Shown in pieces: positions 15,620-25,317 of a stretch of DNA of 55,713 nucleotides. A program made the translations under genes and the position numbers. The stretch spans positions 1 to 55,713 of the forward strand of contig CALXRV010000065.1 in NCBI GenBank assembly GCA_944390945.1, written 5' to 3'. Below the pieces are notes generated by a model, which was not told where the DNA came from, made no database searches, and saw nothing but the letters and a program-made list of their open reading frames with translations. Origin of the DNA: an uncultured Clostridia bacterium (lineage in GTDB: Bacteria > Bacillota > Dehalobacteriia > UBA4068). Position 1 is the first letter of the stretch. Each line of letters opens with the position of its first letter.

Positions 15620-18600
15620 GCCTGCTCCTCCTCCCCAGCCATATTTCCGTCCGTCAACATATCCTTGCGGCTGCGGCAGGGCGCCATTTCACGTTCAAAA
15701 CCACAAACTGCGGAAAAGTCACAAAAGGCACAGGCATCCCGGTCTCCCTCTGCCAGCGGCGAAACACGGATCAGTCCGTCCAGCATGGCCGCGGCCGTCT
15801 CTTTCAGCAGACCAGTCAGCGAATCCAACATTCCGGTAAGCTCTTCCGCCGCCAGCGGAGCAGGTCGGGAATAGAAGCTGTCCTTGTCCGGATGATAGCC
15901 GACCGCGATCAACCGGCTCATGCCATGAATATCCCGGTCTGCCAGCAGCACAGCTTCACGATCCGCTACCGTTAACCCGCTGAGCTTGTCTGCGCTCTGC
16001 GCAGCCTCTGCTGCAGAAGCATCATTCACCGTATGCAAGCTGTCATGCACCGGTGCATAATAAACGCCTGCAACTGCCGGCTGCTTTGCCGTAAAGGCGG
16101 CGCTGTTTGTCAGCACAACCTGCAAATAAACAAGCAGCTGTAAACGAAGTCCAGCTGCAATATCTTCACGATCCAAGCTGACATCGCCCGTTTTATAATC
16201 CACGATACGAAAATAGGCGCGCGTACCGTCCGCACTCTCCGCCATATCCACGCGGTCAATCCGGCCGGAAAGCTGCAGCCGTCTGCCGTCATCCAGCCGA
16301 AGCTCCAGTGCCGGCAACGCATGCGGTGTATCGCTGCCAAAGGCCAGTTCAAAAGCGACCGGCTGAAATTCTCCGCCGGCAAGCGTCCGCGCGGTCAATA
16401 AAACCGCAGAAACTAATGCCTCGCGAATACGGCCCTGCAGATAAGCATAGCGCGCAGTACTGCGCATGATGCCGGAAAGGAAAAGCGGCAAATATTCTGC
16501 AAGTGAAGCATCAACCAGTTCGCCAGCCAAGGCCTCGTCGACCGCTGCCCAGGCAATACCCCGGGCGCGCACCGCTTCGCCAACCGCGGCCAACACATGA
16601 TGAAACAGCTCGCCACGATCTGCCGGCGTCAATTCATAGATACGGCGGCGGGAAAGGCGCAACCCATAAGCTGCAAAATAAGAAAATGGACACAGCCGGA
16701 ACTTTTCCAAACGGGAAACAGACCCGCGCAGGGTGCTGCCATAGAGGCGACGCAATGAAGCGGCGGAAAGCGGCCTGTTATCCACACTAAAATTCAGCCC
16801 CTGCCAGGCACGCCGGCAAGCCGGCGCATAGGATGGCTCTGCCTGGTAATACTGCCATAGCGCCTGCGACAAAGGATCTCCACCCTCCTCCCGCAGACCG
16901 GTAGCCGCCAAGGCAAGATCCACGGCACCGCCAACCAGATGCCGTGCATCCGGCCGCTCGCAGAATACTGCTTGCAGGCCAGGGAACACTTCATGTATTC
17001 GCCGCAGCAACGGCGACGGCATGAGCACCGTACCGGATTCATCCTGCAGCGGATAGCAAAGATAAAGCCTCTCACTGCTGCGCGTCAGTGCGACATAACT
17101 GAAATAGTTTTCACGGAATTGCCTGAGCAAAGTATCCGGCGCAAGCTGCACGCCGTGCTCCGCCAATACCCGGCGTTCGTGATCACGAAATAGACCGTCC
17201 ATCACGATACGCCGCGGCATGGCGCCCTCATTCATCCCCAGCACAAACGCCGCACGGATCTCCGGATTGCGGCTGCGCTCCAAAGATGCAATGAATACCT
17301 GATCCAATCCGGCCGGGATCGTGGAAAGCGTCAGGCCGGCAAAGGCTGCATCATAAAGATCCGCCAGTTCTGCCGCCTGATAAGGCGTATCGCCAAGCAG
17401 GGATTCCGCCTCGTTGAAAAAGTCAAGTAACTTTTCCCAGGCTTGCGCATGCTGCATAGCCTCTTCCCCGGCTCCCGCCTGGCGCGCCTGCGCCGCCATC
17501 TTCTGCAACTGCTCGGCCACGTCATATGCCGCCAGTAAATCCCGCAAAGCGGCATTGAGCTCTTTCGCCGAAGCGGCCTCCCCTAAATGATTGATGCAAG
17601 CAAACAGCGGTTCGGCGCCACGGCGGCGAATCTCTTCAACCTGCGCCAAAAGAGCGTCGTCCTCCCCATCTACAGGCGGAAATGACCAGATTTCCTGCTG
17701 CCAATGGTAAAAACGAACGCCGTGGGCCAAGCAATAATTGTCCAGAATATCCGCCTCGCTGCCGGCAATCGGCGAAAGCACATTCTTCAACAGCCGCATG
17801 ATGTGCCGGTAATGTGGTTGATAAGCCCATATCTCCAGCACAGCGCGCACCAGCTCGATCAGCGGATGATAAAGCAGCGGTTTTTTGCTGTCGATGAAGT
17901 AAGGGATCTCCATTGCGCCGAAAACGGCGGGTAACAAATGCAGATAAGGCTGCGTATCGCGCAACAAGACGCTGATTTCACGATAGCGCAGTCCTTCCTC
18001 ACGCACCAGCCGGCGGATCTCCCGTCCGACAGCAGAAAGCTCCGCTCGCCGGTCGCGCGCCTGCCATTCCCGGATCATCTCCGGCTGCTCCTCGCTGGGG
18101 CAAAACGACTGCCCAGCCAGTGCGCATTCGAGCAGGGCCAGCTCCGGTTGCCGTGCAAAACGTCCCCTGCCGCGCTTCAGCAAAACCGGCTCTTCAAGAG
18201 TTGCTCCGATATGCCGCGCATCATCGCGCAGCTGAGCATAAGTATGCCAGCCCGGATAAAACACATCTTCTTCACGTACCGTCCGTTCCGCCTGAACAGG
18301 ATCAAGCGAAAGACAGATCGTCAAACGCGGACAATGCTGCATCATCGCCGCTAATACTCGCCGCTCCATCGGCGTAAACTCACTATAGCCATCAATATAG
18401 ACCTGCGTATCAGCCAGCAATCCAGCTTCAATGCGCTGTGCCAGGAATTCCATCCGCGCCGCATAGCCGCTGTAACGATCCGCAGCCGCCTCGCTGTAAG
18501 CCCGGTACAACAGCGCTATCTCCTGCAGCCTGGCGGCAAAATGCGCTGTATCCGGCATGTCGGCCAGCTCAGCTGCAACCTCCTCCAAACGATCCGGCGA

Positions 18601-19005
18601 TATGCCGTAGATCTGCAGCTCTTCTGCTGCTGCCACCATATCCGCAGCAAAGCCAGCACGGTGCGAAAGCGCAGCAAAAATGCGCAGGGAAGCATCATGC
18701 CGACGCGCGCAGCCGCGCATCAGCATCAGCTTCCCTGCTTCGGTCAGCAATGGTAAAGGCTGCATGCCTGCCTCGCGATATGCGCGGTAGGCCAGCCGCG
18801 TAAAGCTGTTTATCTCAGCCCGGCAAAACCCGCCGCCGCGGCAAGCAGTAGCCAACCGCTGCTCATGGATAAAGGTGGCCTGCTGCGGTAATAAAAAAAG
18901 GAGCGGCGGGCCGAGCGGCTCCGCATCACAGGCAGCTGCCAGTTCCCGCACGCAAAGATGCGTTTTGCCGGCACCGGCCGGCCCTAATACAAAGCGTACG
19001 CTCAT
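15616..19005 (-). CDS. addB: ATP-dependent helicase/nuclease subunit B (AddB)
   Basis: The 1129-residue AddB starts MSVRFVLGPAGAGKTHL, with Walker A at residues 8-15. Later come an inactivated helicase-like middle, the nuclease core RIVDYKTGDVSLDRE, and Fe-S cluster cysteines: one in FRLCPFSYFAAYGL and three in DACAFCDFSAVCGFE at the C-terminus. AddB recognises Chi and pairs with AddA. The start at 19005 is preceded by AGGAGAGGAAGCGG; the frame extends to 19062 but those extra 19 residues are Gly/Glu-rich and not family-like. It sits between mutS2 and addA, so a repair module is transcribed together. Confidence 0.95.
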   Translation of the reverse strand: MSVRFVLGPAGAGKTHLCVRELAAACDAEPLGPPLLFLLPQQATFIHEQRLATACRGGGFCRAEINSFTRLAYRAYREAGMQPLPLLTEAGKLMLMRGCARRHDASLRIFAALSHRAGFAADMVAAAEELQIYGISPDRLEEVAAELADMPDTAHFAARLQEIALLYRAYSEAAADRYSGYAARMEFLAQRIEAGLLADTQVYIDGYSEFTPMERRVLAAMMQHCPRLTICLSLDPVQAERTVREEDVFYPGWHTYAQLRDDARHIGATLEEPVLLKRGRGRFARQPELALLECALAGQSFCPSEEQPEMIREWQARDRRAELSAVGREIRRLVREEGLRYREISVLLRDTQPYLHLLPAVFGAMEIPYFIDSKKPLLYHPLIELVRAVLEIWAYQPHYRHIMRLLKNVLSPIAGSEADILDNYCLAHGVRFYHWQQEIWSFPPVDGEDDALLAQVEEIRRRGAEPLFACINHLGEAASAKELNAALRDLLAAYDVAEQLQKMAAQARQAGAGEEAMQHAQAWEKLLDFFNEAESLLGDTPYQAAELADLYDAAFAGLTLSTIPAGLDQVFIASLERSRNPEIRAAFVLGMNEGAMPRRIVMDGLFRDHERRVLAEHGVQLAPDTLLRQFRENYFSYVALTRSSERLYLCYPLQDESGTVLMPSPLLRRIHEVFPGLQAVFCERPDARHLVGGAVDLALAATGLREEGGDPLSQALWQYYQAEPSYAPACRRAWQGLNFSVDNRPLSAASLRRLYGSTLRGSVSRLEKFRLCPFSYFAAYGLRLSRRRIYELTPADRGELFHHVLAAVGEAVRARGIAWAAVDEALAGELVDASLAEYLPLFLSGIMRSTARYAYLQGRIREALVSAVLLTARTLAGGEFQPVAFELAFGSDTPHALPALELRLDDGRRLQLSGRIDRVDMAESADGTRAYFRIVDYKTGDVSLDREDIAAGLRLQLLVYLQVVLTNSAAFTAKQPAVAGVYYAPVHDSLHTVNDASAAEAAQSADKLSGLTVADREAVLLADRDIHGMSRLIAVGYHPDKDSFYSRPAPLAAEELTGMLDSLTGLLKETAAAMLDGLIRVSPLAEGDRDACAFCDFSAVCGFEREMAPCRSRKDMLTDGNMAGEEEQA

Positions 19006-19058
19006 CTCCGCTTCCTCTCCTCTTCTTCCGCCCTGCCCATCTGGCTGCAGGCAGGGGG

Positions 19059-21431
19059 TCAAACATTGAGCTCCACAATCGTTACCCCAATTCCGCCTTC
19101 ATGATATGTGCCGTCACGAAAACTCTTGACCAAGCGATTGCCGCGCAGATATTCATGTACGAAATTGCGCAGAATACCCATGCCGCGACCATGATTGATC
19201 TCTACCGTCTTCAGCCCGGCAATAAAGGCATCGTCAATATATTTATCCAAGATCGGATGTGCTTCCATCGTATCCATGCCATGCAGATCGAGCGTAGGCG
19301 ATACCTGCGCGGATTTTCGCAGCGCCATATTGGCGCCAGCATTGCGCGCGCCCTTTCTCTGTCGGCGTTCCATCTTACCTGCATCCACAAGACGCAGCTC
19401 GGAAAGCTTCACCTTCATTTTAACCACGCCAAACTGTACCGTTGCCTCGCCACCATTATCCGGCAGACCTACGATATTGCCATACTGGTTGAGCCGCGGC
19501 AAAAACACCGAATCGCCAATGCGCACGCTCTTCGGTGCATTACCGGCAAATACCGGCTCTGGCGTTTCTTCCTCCAGCTGCTCACGCCAAGTCTTCAGTT
19601 TTTTCTGCGATTCCTGCCATACGCGCTGCGCGGATTGCTTTTCCGCCAGCTTCTTCTGCTGCTCTTCAAACAGTGCACGGCTTTTTGCCAACGTATCATC
19701 AATCAAGCGCTGCGCCTCCTGATGCGCTTTCCGCATCACCGCAGCCTCGCGCGCCTGCATCTGCCTTTCCTGTTCCCGCAGAACAGCCTCACGCGCTTCA
19801 GCCGCTTCGGCTGCCGCGGCCGCGCGTTCCTGCTCAGCTGCCAACTCACGGCGCATATCTTCCAGATTTGCCAACATAGCGGCTACTGCTGTATCCTCGC
19901 CGGTCAGGCTGTTGGCAGCATCGCTGATGATCTGCTCCGGCAGCCCCAGCCGCCGGCTGATTTCAAAAGCATTGCTCTTGCCTGGCAAACCCATCATCAA
20001 ACGGTAGGTAGGAGAAAGCGTAGCAACATCAAATTCCATGCTGGCGTTAATATAACCGGGGTTATTATAAGCAAATGCCTTCAACTCGCTGTAATGTGTC
20101 GTCGCCACGGTCTTTGCCCCAAGCGAACGCGTATATTTGAGAATTGCCATCGCAAGCGCTGCGCCCTCAGTCGGATCCGTACCTGCGCCCAATTCGTCAA
20201 ACAACACCAGGCTGTGTGCATCTGCTGCCGCCAGAATCTCCACGATATTCGACATATGAGAACTGAAAGTGGAAAGGCTCTGCTCTATGCTCTGTTCGTC
20301 GCCGATATCCGCCCAGACCGCATCAAAACAGGCAATCTCGCTGCCCGCTGCCGCCGGAATATGCAGCCCTGCCAACGCCATACAGGTCAGCAATCCGATC
20401 GTCTTCAGCGTGACGGTTTTTCCGCCCGTATTGGGACCGGTAATCACCATTGCCGCGATATCCCGTCCGATCACCAGATCGACCGGCACGACGCGCCCGG
20501 CAGGGATCAACGGATGCCGCGCCTGCACCAGCCGAATCAACCCATTTTCATTGACATGCGGCGCCGCACCGTCCAGCGCATGGCTGAGCCGACCTTTTGC
20601 CATGATGAAATCCAGCCGCGCCAGGATATTCAAATTAGCGCTGATCTCTGCCGAAAAGTTCATCACGACCAAGGAAAGCGCGCGCAAAATGGCGGCAATC
20701 TCCTCTTCTTCTTCATGCCGCAATACGGAAAGCTCGTTATTCAACTCCATCACCGCCAGCGGCTCGATGAAGATCGTCGCGCCGGAGCTGCTCATATCAT
20801 GGGAAACGCCGGCAATCTGCCCGCGATATTCCTGCTTCACCGGCACGACGAAACGATCATCTCGTATCGTGACGATGGGATCCTGCAGAAAACGCGCCGT
20901 ATTGGGGTTGCGAATTAAACTGTCCAGCCGACTGCGAACCTGCTCAGACTTGCTTGCCTGCTTGCGGCGGATGCCTGCCAGGCGCTCGGAAGCATTATCC
21001 TGAATGGAAAGATCCGGGCCGATCGCCTTTTCCACCGCGCTTTCTACTGTCCTTAGCAGGTTCAGCGAACGCCCAAGCCCGGTCAGGACCGGAAAGCTAC
21101 CTTTGACTTCGCTGAAAAAACCTTTGGTCATCCGTGCGGCACGGCAGAGTGCGGCCAGCTGCACCAGTGCCTCCGGTTCCAGAACACCACCGATCTCCGC
21201 ATGGTGCAGACTTGCACGCACATCCCATAAGCCGCCAAGCGTGAACAGAGGATGCAGCCGTAAAAGCTCGCGTGCTTCATCCGTTTCCGCCAACCGCAGC
21301 GAGGCTTCATATGCTGTGGAAGCAGGCTGCAGCTGTTCCGCCTCCTCACGAGAGACGGCAAAGCTGCACTGCTCCATCAGCATGGCAATGATCTTATCGT
21401 ATTCAATTTTTTTCAGAGATTTCTCGTTCAT
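19059..21431 (-). CDS. mutS2: Endonuclease MutS2
   Basis: A 790-residue MutS2: N-terminal clamp/core domains without the mismatch-binding domain, ATPase Walker A ITGPNTGGKT, Walker B region LVLFDELGAGTDPTEG, a long Glu/Ala/Arg-rich coiled coil (about residues 510-610), a KOW-like segment (VRIGDSVFLPRLNQYGNIVGL), and a C-terminal Smr nuclease domain with LDLHGMDTMEA and INHGRGMGIL. In Bacillus MutS2 acts on collided ribosomes and elsewhere limits recombination, so its role is debated. ATG 21431 gives MNEKSLKKIEYDKI, typical for the family; a GTG at 21446 is also in frame. AGAGG lies nearby. In Bacillus subtilis mutS2 is also downstream of pheST-zapA. Confidence 0.95.
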   Translation of the reverse strand: MNEKSLKKIEYDKIIAMLMEQCSFAVSREEAEQLQPASTAYEASLRLAETDEARELLRLHPLFTLGGLWDVRASLHHAEIGGVLEPEALVQLAALCRAARMTKGFFSEVKGSFPVLTGLGRSLNLLRTVESAVEKAIGPDLSIQDNASERLAGIRRKQASKSEQVRSRLDSLIRNPNTARFLQDPIVTIRDDRFVVPVKQEYRGQIAGVSHDMSSSGATIFIEPLAVMELNNELSVLRHEEEEEIAAILRALSLVVMNFSAEISANLNILARLDFIMAKGRLSHALDGAAPHVNENGLIRLVQARHPLIPAGRVVPVDLVIGRDIAAMVITGPNTGGKTVTLKTIGLLTCMALAGLHIPAAAGSEIACFDAVWADIGDEQSIEQSLSTFSSHMSNIVEILAAADAHSLVLFDELGAGTDPTEGAALAMAILKYTRSLGAKTVATTHYSELKAFAYNNPGYINASMEFDVATLSPTYRLMMGLPGKSNAFEISRRLGLPEQIISDAANSLTGEDTAVAAMLANLEDMRRELAAEQERAAAAAEAAEAREAVLREQERQMQAREAAVMRKAHQEAQRLIDDTLAKSRALFEEQQKKLAEKQSAQRVWQESQKKLKTWREQLEEETPEPVFAGNAPKSVRIGDSVFLPRLNQYGNIVGLPDNGGEATVQFGVVKMKVKLSELRLVDAGKMERRQRKGARNAGANMALRKSAQVSPTLDLHGMDTMEAHPILDKYIDDAFIAGLKTVEINHGRGMGILRNFVHEYLRGNRLVKSFRDGTYHEGGIGVTIVELNV

Positions 21432-21438
21432 AAACAGC

Positions 21439-23937
21439 TCAAACACCTCTATAGAGGTGGCCTTTCGTATACTCTTTCATCAGGCTGGGCAACTTACGTT
21501 TCGCCTCTTCATAAGCAAAGCGGTCCTGCGCTGCCTCGCGGTAAAGGCTTAACACACGCCCCGCACGCTGGTTGTCATAAAGCCGCAGATCGAGCAGCAG
21601 GCGGTCCACTCCTGCTGCAGCCAGTTGTGGCATATCCTCCAACAGACAATGCTCACGCGAATTGAATACATGCATCCGGCAGGCCTGGTCTGGCATAATC
21701 GGGAAGCGGTATCCTTTTTCATCCGTCAGGTAATAGCGTTCCCGGGCGCGGCAAGGCCGGCTACAGGGCTGATCTTGGTTTTCCTCTCGCTTGCGGCCGC
21801 CCAAGGCAGCGCCGAGCAGGCAATATTCGCTGACCATCAGCTGCAACGCCCCCTGCCCAAAGTATTCGGTCTCCAGCCCATGCGCATCCAGTTGCTGCAG
21901 CTGCGCCAAGGTCAGCTCCGGCGAAAGCAATACGCGGCAAATTCCCAACCGGCTTAACATCCGGCAGGCCGCGCTATTGTATATATTCAAGCCACTGCCG
22001 GCATAGATATGCTTCTGCCAGCCAGCCTGCTTCAGCAGCTGCAGTTGCCCGATATGATTGATGACAACGGCGCCAATCCGCTCATTCTGCTGCCATTCTG
22101 TTAAACAGGCAAGATAATGTGCCTCCTCGCGCGGCAGAATAATCTGCGGCAAATAAGGCACCAGCAACGACCAGCGGCTGCCTAGCCGCTGTGCAACATG
22201 CGAAATATCCGGCGCCTGCGCGCCGGCCATACCGCAGGCATCAAAATAAATATTGCTTACGCTGTACTGTGCAGCCTGCAGTGCCGCCTCTTCGCTGGCA
22301 ACCAGTACGCTATAGGATAGCGGACGAAATGAGGCATGTTCCTGCACTGCCTTGGACGCGGGCTCAGCGGTTTCCCTCACCAATAATGTAAAACGCTCTT
22401 CATCCAAATGGCGAACATGATCCTTACGTTCGCGCTGTTGGAAAATATCCTCCACCAATTCCCTACGCAAACGGTTGAGCACAGAAGCAGGCAGCAGAGC
22501 GTTCGCATCAATCTCTCCTTTTAAGCTGGCCAGCTGATATCCGCTGCCGCCCAGCCTGCCCAGCTGTGCAAAAGCAACGTCGCGCGGCACCGATGCCTTT
22601 TCTGCCCGCTCTACAATATATTCCGCAACACGGGAAGCCTGATAACCATCTTCGTCCGCAGCGCAAACAGCCAGCGGCTCTCCCACGCGCGCAGTGATCT
22701 GAAAATGCAGCGGTTTATCCGGCAGGCTGGCGTAACTCAACTCCGCCTGCTCCATCAGTTGCAGATCATAGGTGCGGAATACGCGGTCACCGGCCTTCCC
22801 AGCCTGCGCGGCGAAACTGACCGTTTCACCAGCTACAGCCTCGTCGCGCGGCACGCCGTCAACAAAAAGACGGTCTACCGTACAGCCCTCGCGCCGCCCC
22901 CGCCGCCAGATCTCTACACCGTCACCACGCCGTAAATTCTGTACCAGGTGAACAAAAAGCATGCCATCCTTAGACTCGGTCACCCGGCCAATAAACATAC
23001 CCCGGTTGTTCGGCCGGGTATAACTCATCAAAGCGCTGCCGGGATTGCCATGCCAGTAGCCGCTGCAGCGGTCGCGGTTAAACGCCTGCATCAGCTGACG
23101 CAGCTCCTCATCATCCAGAGTGACCTTACCCTGCTCTTCCAGCTGGCGCAACAGCCTGCTGTAGATCCGGCATACCGTAGCCACATATTGCGGTTTCTTC
23201 ATCCGGCCTTCAATCTTCCAGGCGGAAAGGCCTAATCTGAACAGGTCTTCCACATCCTGATAGCCGAACAGATCACGCGGGGAAAGCAGATACTTACCGC
23301 CGGCCGTCGTCTGCACCTCATCGCCATAAACATCCGTCAAGCGATAAGCCATACGGCAAGGCTGCGCACAACGGCCACGGTTACCACTACGACCGCCGAC
23401 CAGCGAAGAAAACAGACATTGCCCGCTGTAGCAGACGCATAGGGCGCCATGCACAAAGGTCTCCAGTTCCAGCGGGCTATCCTGCTGCACAGCAGCAATA
23501 TCCGCAAAAGAAAGCTCCCGTGCGAGGATCACACGCTCCACGCCCAGCTCTGCCATCTGCTTTACGCCGCCGGCGCTATAAACCGTAGTCTGCGTACTGG
23601 CATGCAACGGCAGCTGCGGCAAGGTCTGCCGAAGCATATCAATCAACCCGATATCCTGAACGATTACGGCATCCACGCCCAGCCGGTAAAGTTCGGAAAC
23701 ATAAAACAGTGCGCCGACCATCTCTTTATCGCCGATCAGCGTATTCACCGTCACATAAATCCGTACGCCATGAAAATGTGCGACGCGTACAGCTTCGCCG
23801 ATCTCTTCCAGCGTGAAGTTCTCGGCAAAAGCACGGGCGGAAAAGCTTTTTCCGCCCAGATAAACCGCATTTGCACCATTGGCGATCGCCGCCTTCAACG
23901 CCTCAAAGCTGCCCGCAGGCGCCAATAATTCCGTCAT
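21439..23937 (-). CDS. Peptidase U32 family protein with DUF3656 (RlhA-like, 23S rRNA hydroxylation)
   Basis: The 832-residue protein has an N-terminal U32 domain (MTELLAPAGSFEALKAAI, GANAVYLGGKSFSARAFAENF), the U32 signature region ETFVHGALCVCYSGQCLFSS, the cysteine motif GRCAQPCR, a DUF3656 middle (about residues 370-500) and a second U32-like C-terminal half ending in the cysteine pair PCSRPCR. Despite the peptidase name, the long bacterial members (RlhA in E. coli) hydroxylate 23S rRNA C2501 with prephenate-linked chemistry and an Fe-S cluster. That function is transferred by similarity of layout. It lies 7 bases upstream of mutS2 and follows the NIF3-like gene, in the pheS operon. Confidence 0.88.
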   Translation of the reverse strand: MTELLAPAGSFEALKAAIANGANAVYLGGKSFSARAFAENFTLEEIGEAVRVAHFHGVRIYVTVNTLIGDKEMVGALFYVSELYRLGVDAVIVQDIGLIDMLRQTLPQLPLHASTQTTVYSAGGVKQMAELGVERVILARELSFADIAAVQQDSPLELETFVHGALCVCYSGQCLFSSLVGGRSGNRGRCAQPCRMAYRLTDVYGDEVQTTAGGKYLLSPRDLFGYQDVEDLFRLGLSAWKIEGRMKKPQYVATVCRIYSRLLRQLEEQGKVTLDDEELRQLMQAFNRDRCSGYWHGNPGSALMSYTRPNNRGMFIGRVTESKDGMLFVHLVQNLRRGDGVEIWRRGRREGCTVDRLFVDGVPRDEAVAGETVSFAAQAGKAGDRVFRTYDLQLMEQAELSYASLPDKPLHFQITARVGEPLAVCAADEDGYQASRVAEYIVERAEKASVPRDVAFAQLGRLGGSGYQLASLKGEIDANALLPASVLNRLRRELVEDIFQQRERKDHVRHLDEERFTLLVRETAEPASKAVQEHASFRPLSYSVLVASEEAALQAAQYSVSNIYFDACGMAGAQAPDISHVAQRLGSRWSLLVPYLPQIILPREEAHYLACLTEWQQNERIGAVVINHIGQLQLLKQAGWQKHIYAGSGLNIYNSAACRMLSRLGICRVLLSPELTLAQLQQLDAHGLETEYFGQGALQLMVSEYCLLGAALGGRKREENQDQPCSRPCRARERYYLTDEKGYRFPIMPDQACRMHVFNSREHCLLEDMPQLAAAGVDRLLLDLRLYDNQRAGRVLSLYREAAQDRFAYEEAKRKLPSLMKEYTKGHLYRGV

Positions 23938-23963
23938 CTTATTCTCCCCGTTCCTTGTTTGGC

Positions 23964-24926
23964 TCAGGCGCGGCCCAAACGGCTGACGCGGATCAGTCCG
24001 CTACAGGGGACGATATCCACCCCGCGCGCTTCCAGCTGATCGAGCACCAGATTGATGCCTATGCTGTCCGATGGCATATGCCCAGCAATCACCACATTCA
24101 ATTTTGCTTCCCGCGCCATATCCAGCGCTTCCTGGCGCATATGCATGCAGATCACCGTGCTAACGCCGGCATCGGAAAGCAAACGTGCATATTCCTTGGG
24201 GCCGCCGGTACCGCCGGTAAAATCGACAAACACTTTGCCGGCGCTACGCCCCGGCGTTCCGGAAACGATGCTCGGTGGATTGCCATCGCGCGCGGCAGAA
24301 GCATATTCCGGAATGGAACGCAGCAGCTTACAAACATCATCCAGCGTTTCCGGTTGCTCCTGCTCCATCAGTTCGCCCACAAAAGCATTGGCCATGTTAT
24401 CGCAGGGAGTATGCAGGCAGAACAGCGCACAATCCAGCAGTTTCGCCGCATCTGCAGTACGATTATAATTGGATACGCCGGTGCTGATCTCTACTTCGCG
24501 GGCGCGCTCATCCATCAAGGCTTCCGAAATGTTTTTCAATACGCCATAATTGGCCATTGCTCCCGGCTGCAGATACATCACATCACAAAGCCTGGCCCGG
24601 GCACGTCCCTGCGGATGATGCGCAAATACCGCATCAATCGGCTTACCCCGCTGAGCCAGCGCCTCTGTCAACATCATTTCTCCCGCATCAATATCCACGC
24701 CGACCAGGATCCGCCGTACCTCGCGCTCCGGATCCCCCACGAGCAGCCGAGAATCTGCATATGGGTTCCACAGGCTATCGGTATCAAAGAAAGATTTTTC
24801 CGTCTCATCCAGTTTCTCATAGGCGCGTTTTGCTTTTGCCAGCTCTTTCTCCACGCCGCTGCGGCCGCGTGGATCCTTTGCCATACCGGTCTCGACCCCC
24901 AGGCGGTAAATCTCCATCAATTTCAT
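23964..24926 (-). CDS. NIF3/DUF34-like metal-binding protein, divergent 320-residue form
   Basis: The protein has a NIF3-like layout, with a possible metal ligand in the histidine pair VFAHHPQGRA, a second set in FCLHTPCDNMANAF, and a late glycine-rich segment IAGHMPSDSIG near the C-terminal end. A charged N-terminal helix (about 1-50: DPRGRSGVEKELAKAKRAYEKLDE) is absent from ordinary NIF3 proteins of about 260 or 370 residues. The molecular role of the NIF3 family is unsettled; proposals include GTP cyclohydrolase-like or metal chaperone functions. AAGGAGGG precedes the ATG. It lies 55 bases after zapA in the pheST-mutS2 operon. Confidence 0.75.
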   Translation of the reverse strand: MKLMEIYRLGVETGMAKDPRGRSGVEKELAKAKRAYEKLDETEKSFFDTDSLWNPYADSRLLVGDPEREVRRILVGVDIDAGEMMLTEALAQRGKPIDAVFAHHPQGRARARLCDVMYLQPGAMANYGVLKNISEALMDERAREVEISTGVSNYNRTADAAKLLDCALFCLHTPCDNMANAFVGELMEQEQPETLDDVCKLLRSIPEYASAARDGNPPSIVSGTPGRSAGKVFVDFTGGTGGPKEYARLLSDAGVSTVICMHMRQEALDMAREAKLNVVIAGHMPSDSIGINLVLDQLEARGVDIVPCSGLIRVSRLGRA

Positions 24927-24981
24927 CCTACATACCCTCCTTCAATCTTTCTTTATCCTGCAGCAACGGTCGTCATCAGTA

Positions 24982-25272
24982 CTATTTTTTCCGCTTCGGC
25001 AAATTAAAATCATAGGAATACTGTCCGCCGATATTTGCCTCTGCCATCACCTGTGCATTTTCATCTCTTGCGTCCAGCAGTTCTTCTGCCAGCTGTAGTG
25101 CAGCCAGCGTGGAGGCCCGCACAGCGGAATAATTCGGCGCTACCGTGCGGATCTCGGCTATTTTTTCTTCGACGATGTGGACGATTTTTTCCAGCCGCTC
25201 CACGCTCATCTCACCCTTCAGGGTATAGTCTACGCCGTCCAGACGAAAGCGGATGACGTTTTTTTCCGCCAC
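24982..25272 (-). CDS. zapA: Cell division protein ZapA
   Basis: The 96-residue ZapA stabilises FtsZ filaments at the division site. Its N-terminal beta-hairpin (NVIRFRLDGVDYTLKGEMSVERLEKIVHIVEEKI) binds FtsZ and its C-terminal helix (AVRASTLAALQLAEELLDARDEN) makes the coiled-coil dimer. The start is GTG at 25272 behind GGAGGGGG, a very strong ribosome binding site. The gene directly follows pheT, as in Bacillus subtilis, where rnhC-zapA-yshB-polX-mutS2 follow; here NIF3 and U32 genes replace yshB and polX. Confidence 0.93.
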   Translation of the reverse strand: MAEKNVIRFRLDGVDYTLKGEMSVERLEKIVHIVEEKIAEIRTVAPNYSAVRASTLAALQLAEELLDARDENAQVMAEANIGGQYSYDFNLPKRKK

Positions 25273-25317
25273 GGCAACCCCCTCCTTTCACGCTTCTTTC
25301 CAACATGACGTCACTGC

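Noticed and set aside
19101..20918. 605-codon open frame on the plus strand
   Set aside because: Antisense to mutS2, basic low-complexity product with no recognisable domain or ribosome binding site. A by-product of the GC-rich codon pattern of the real gene.
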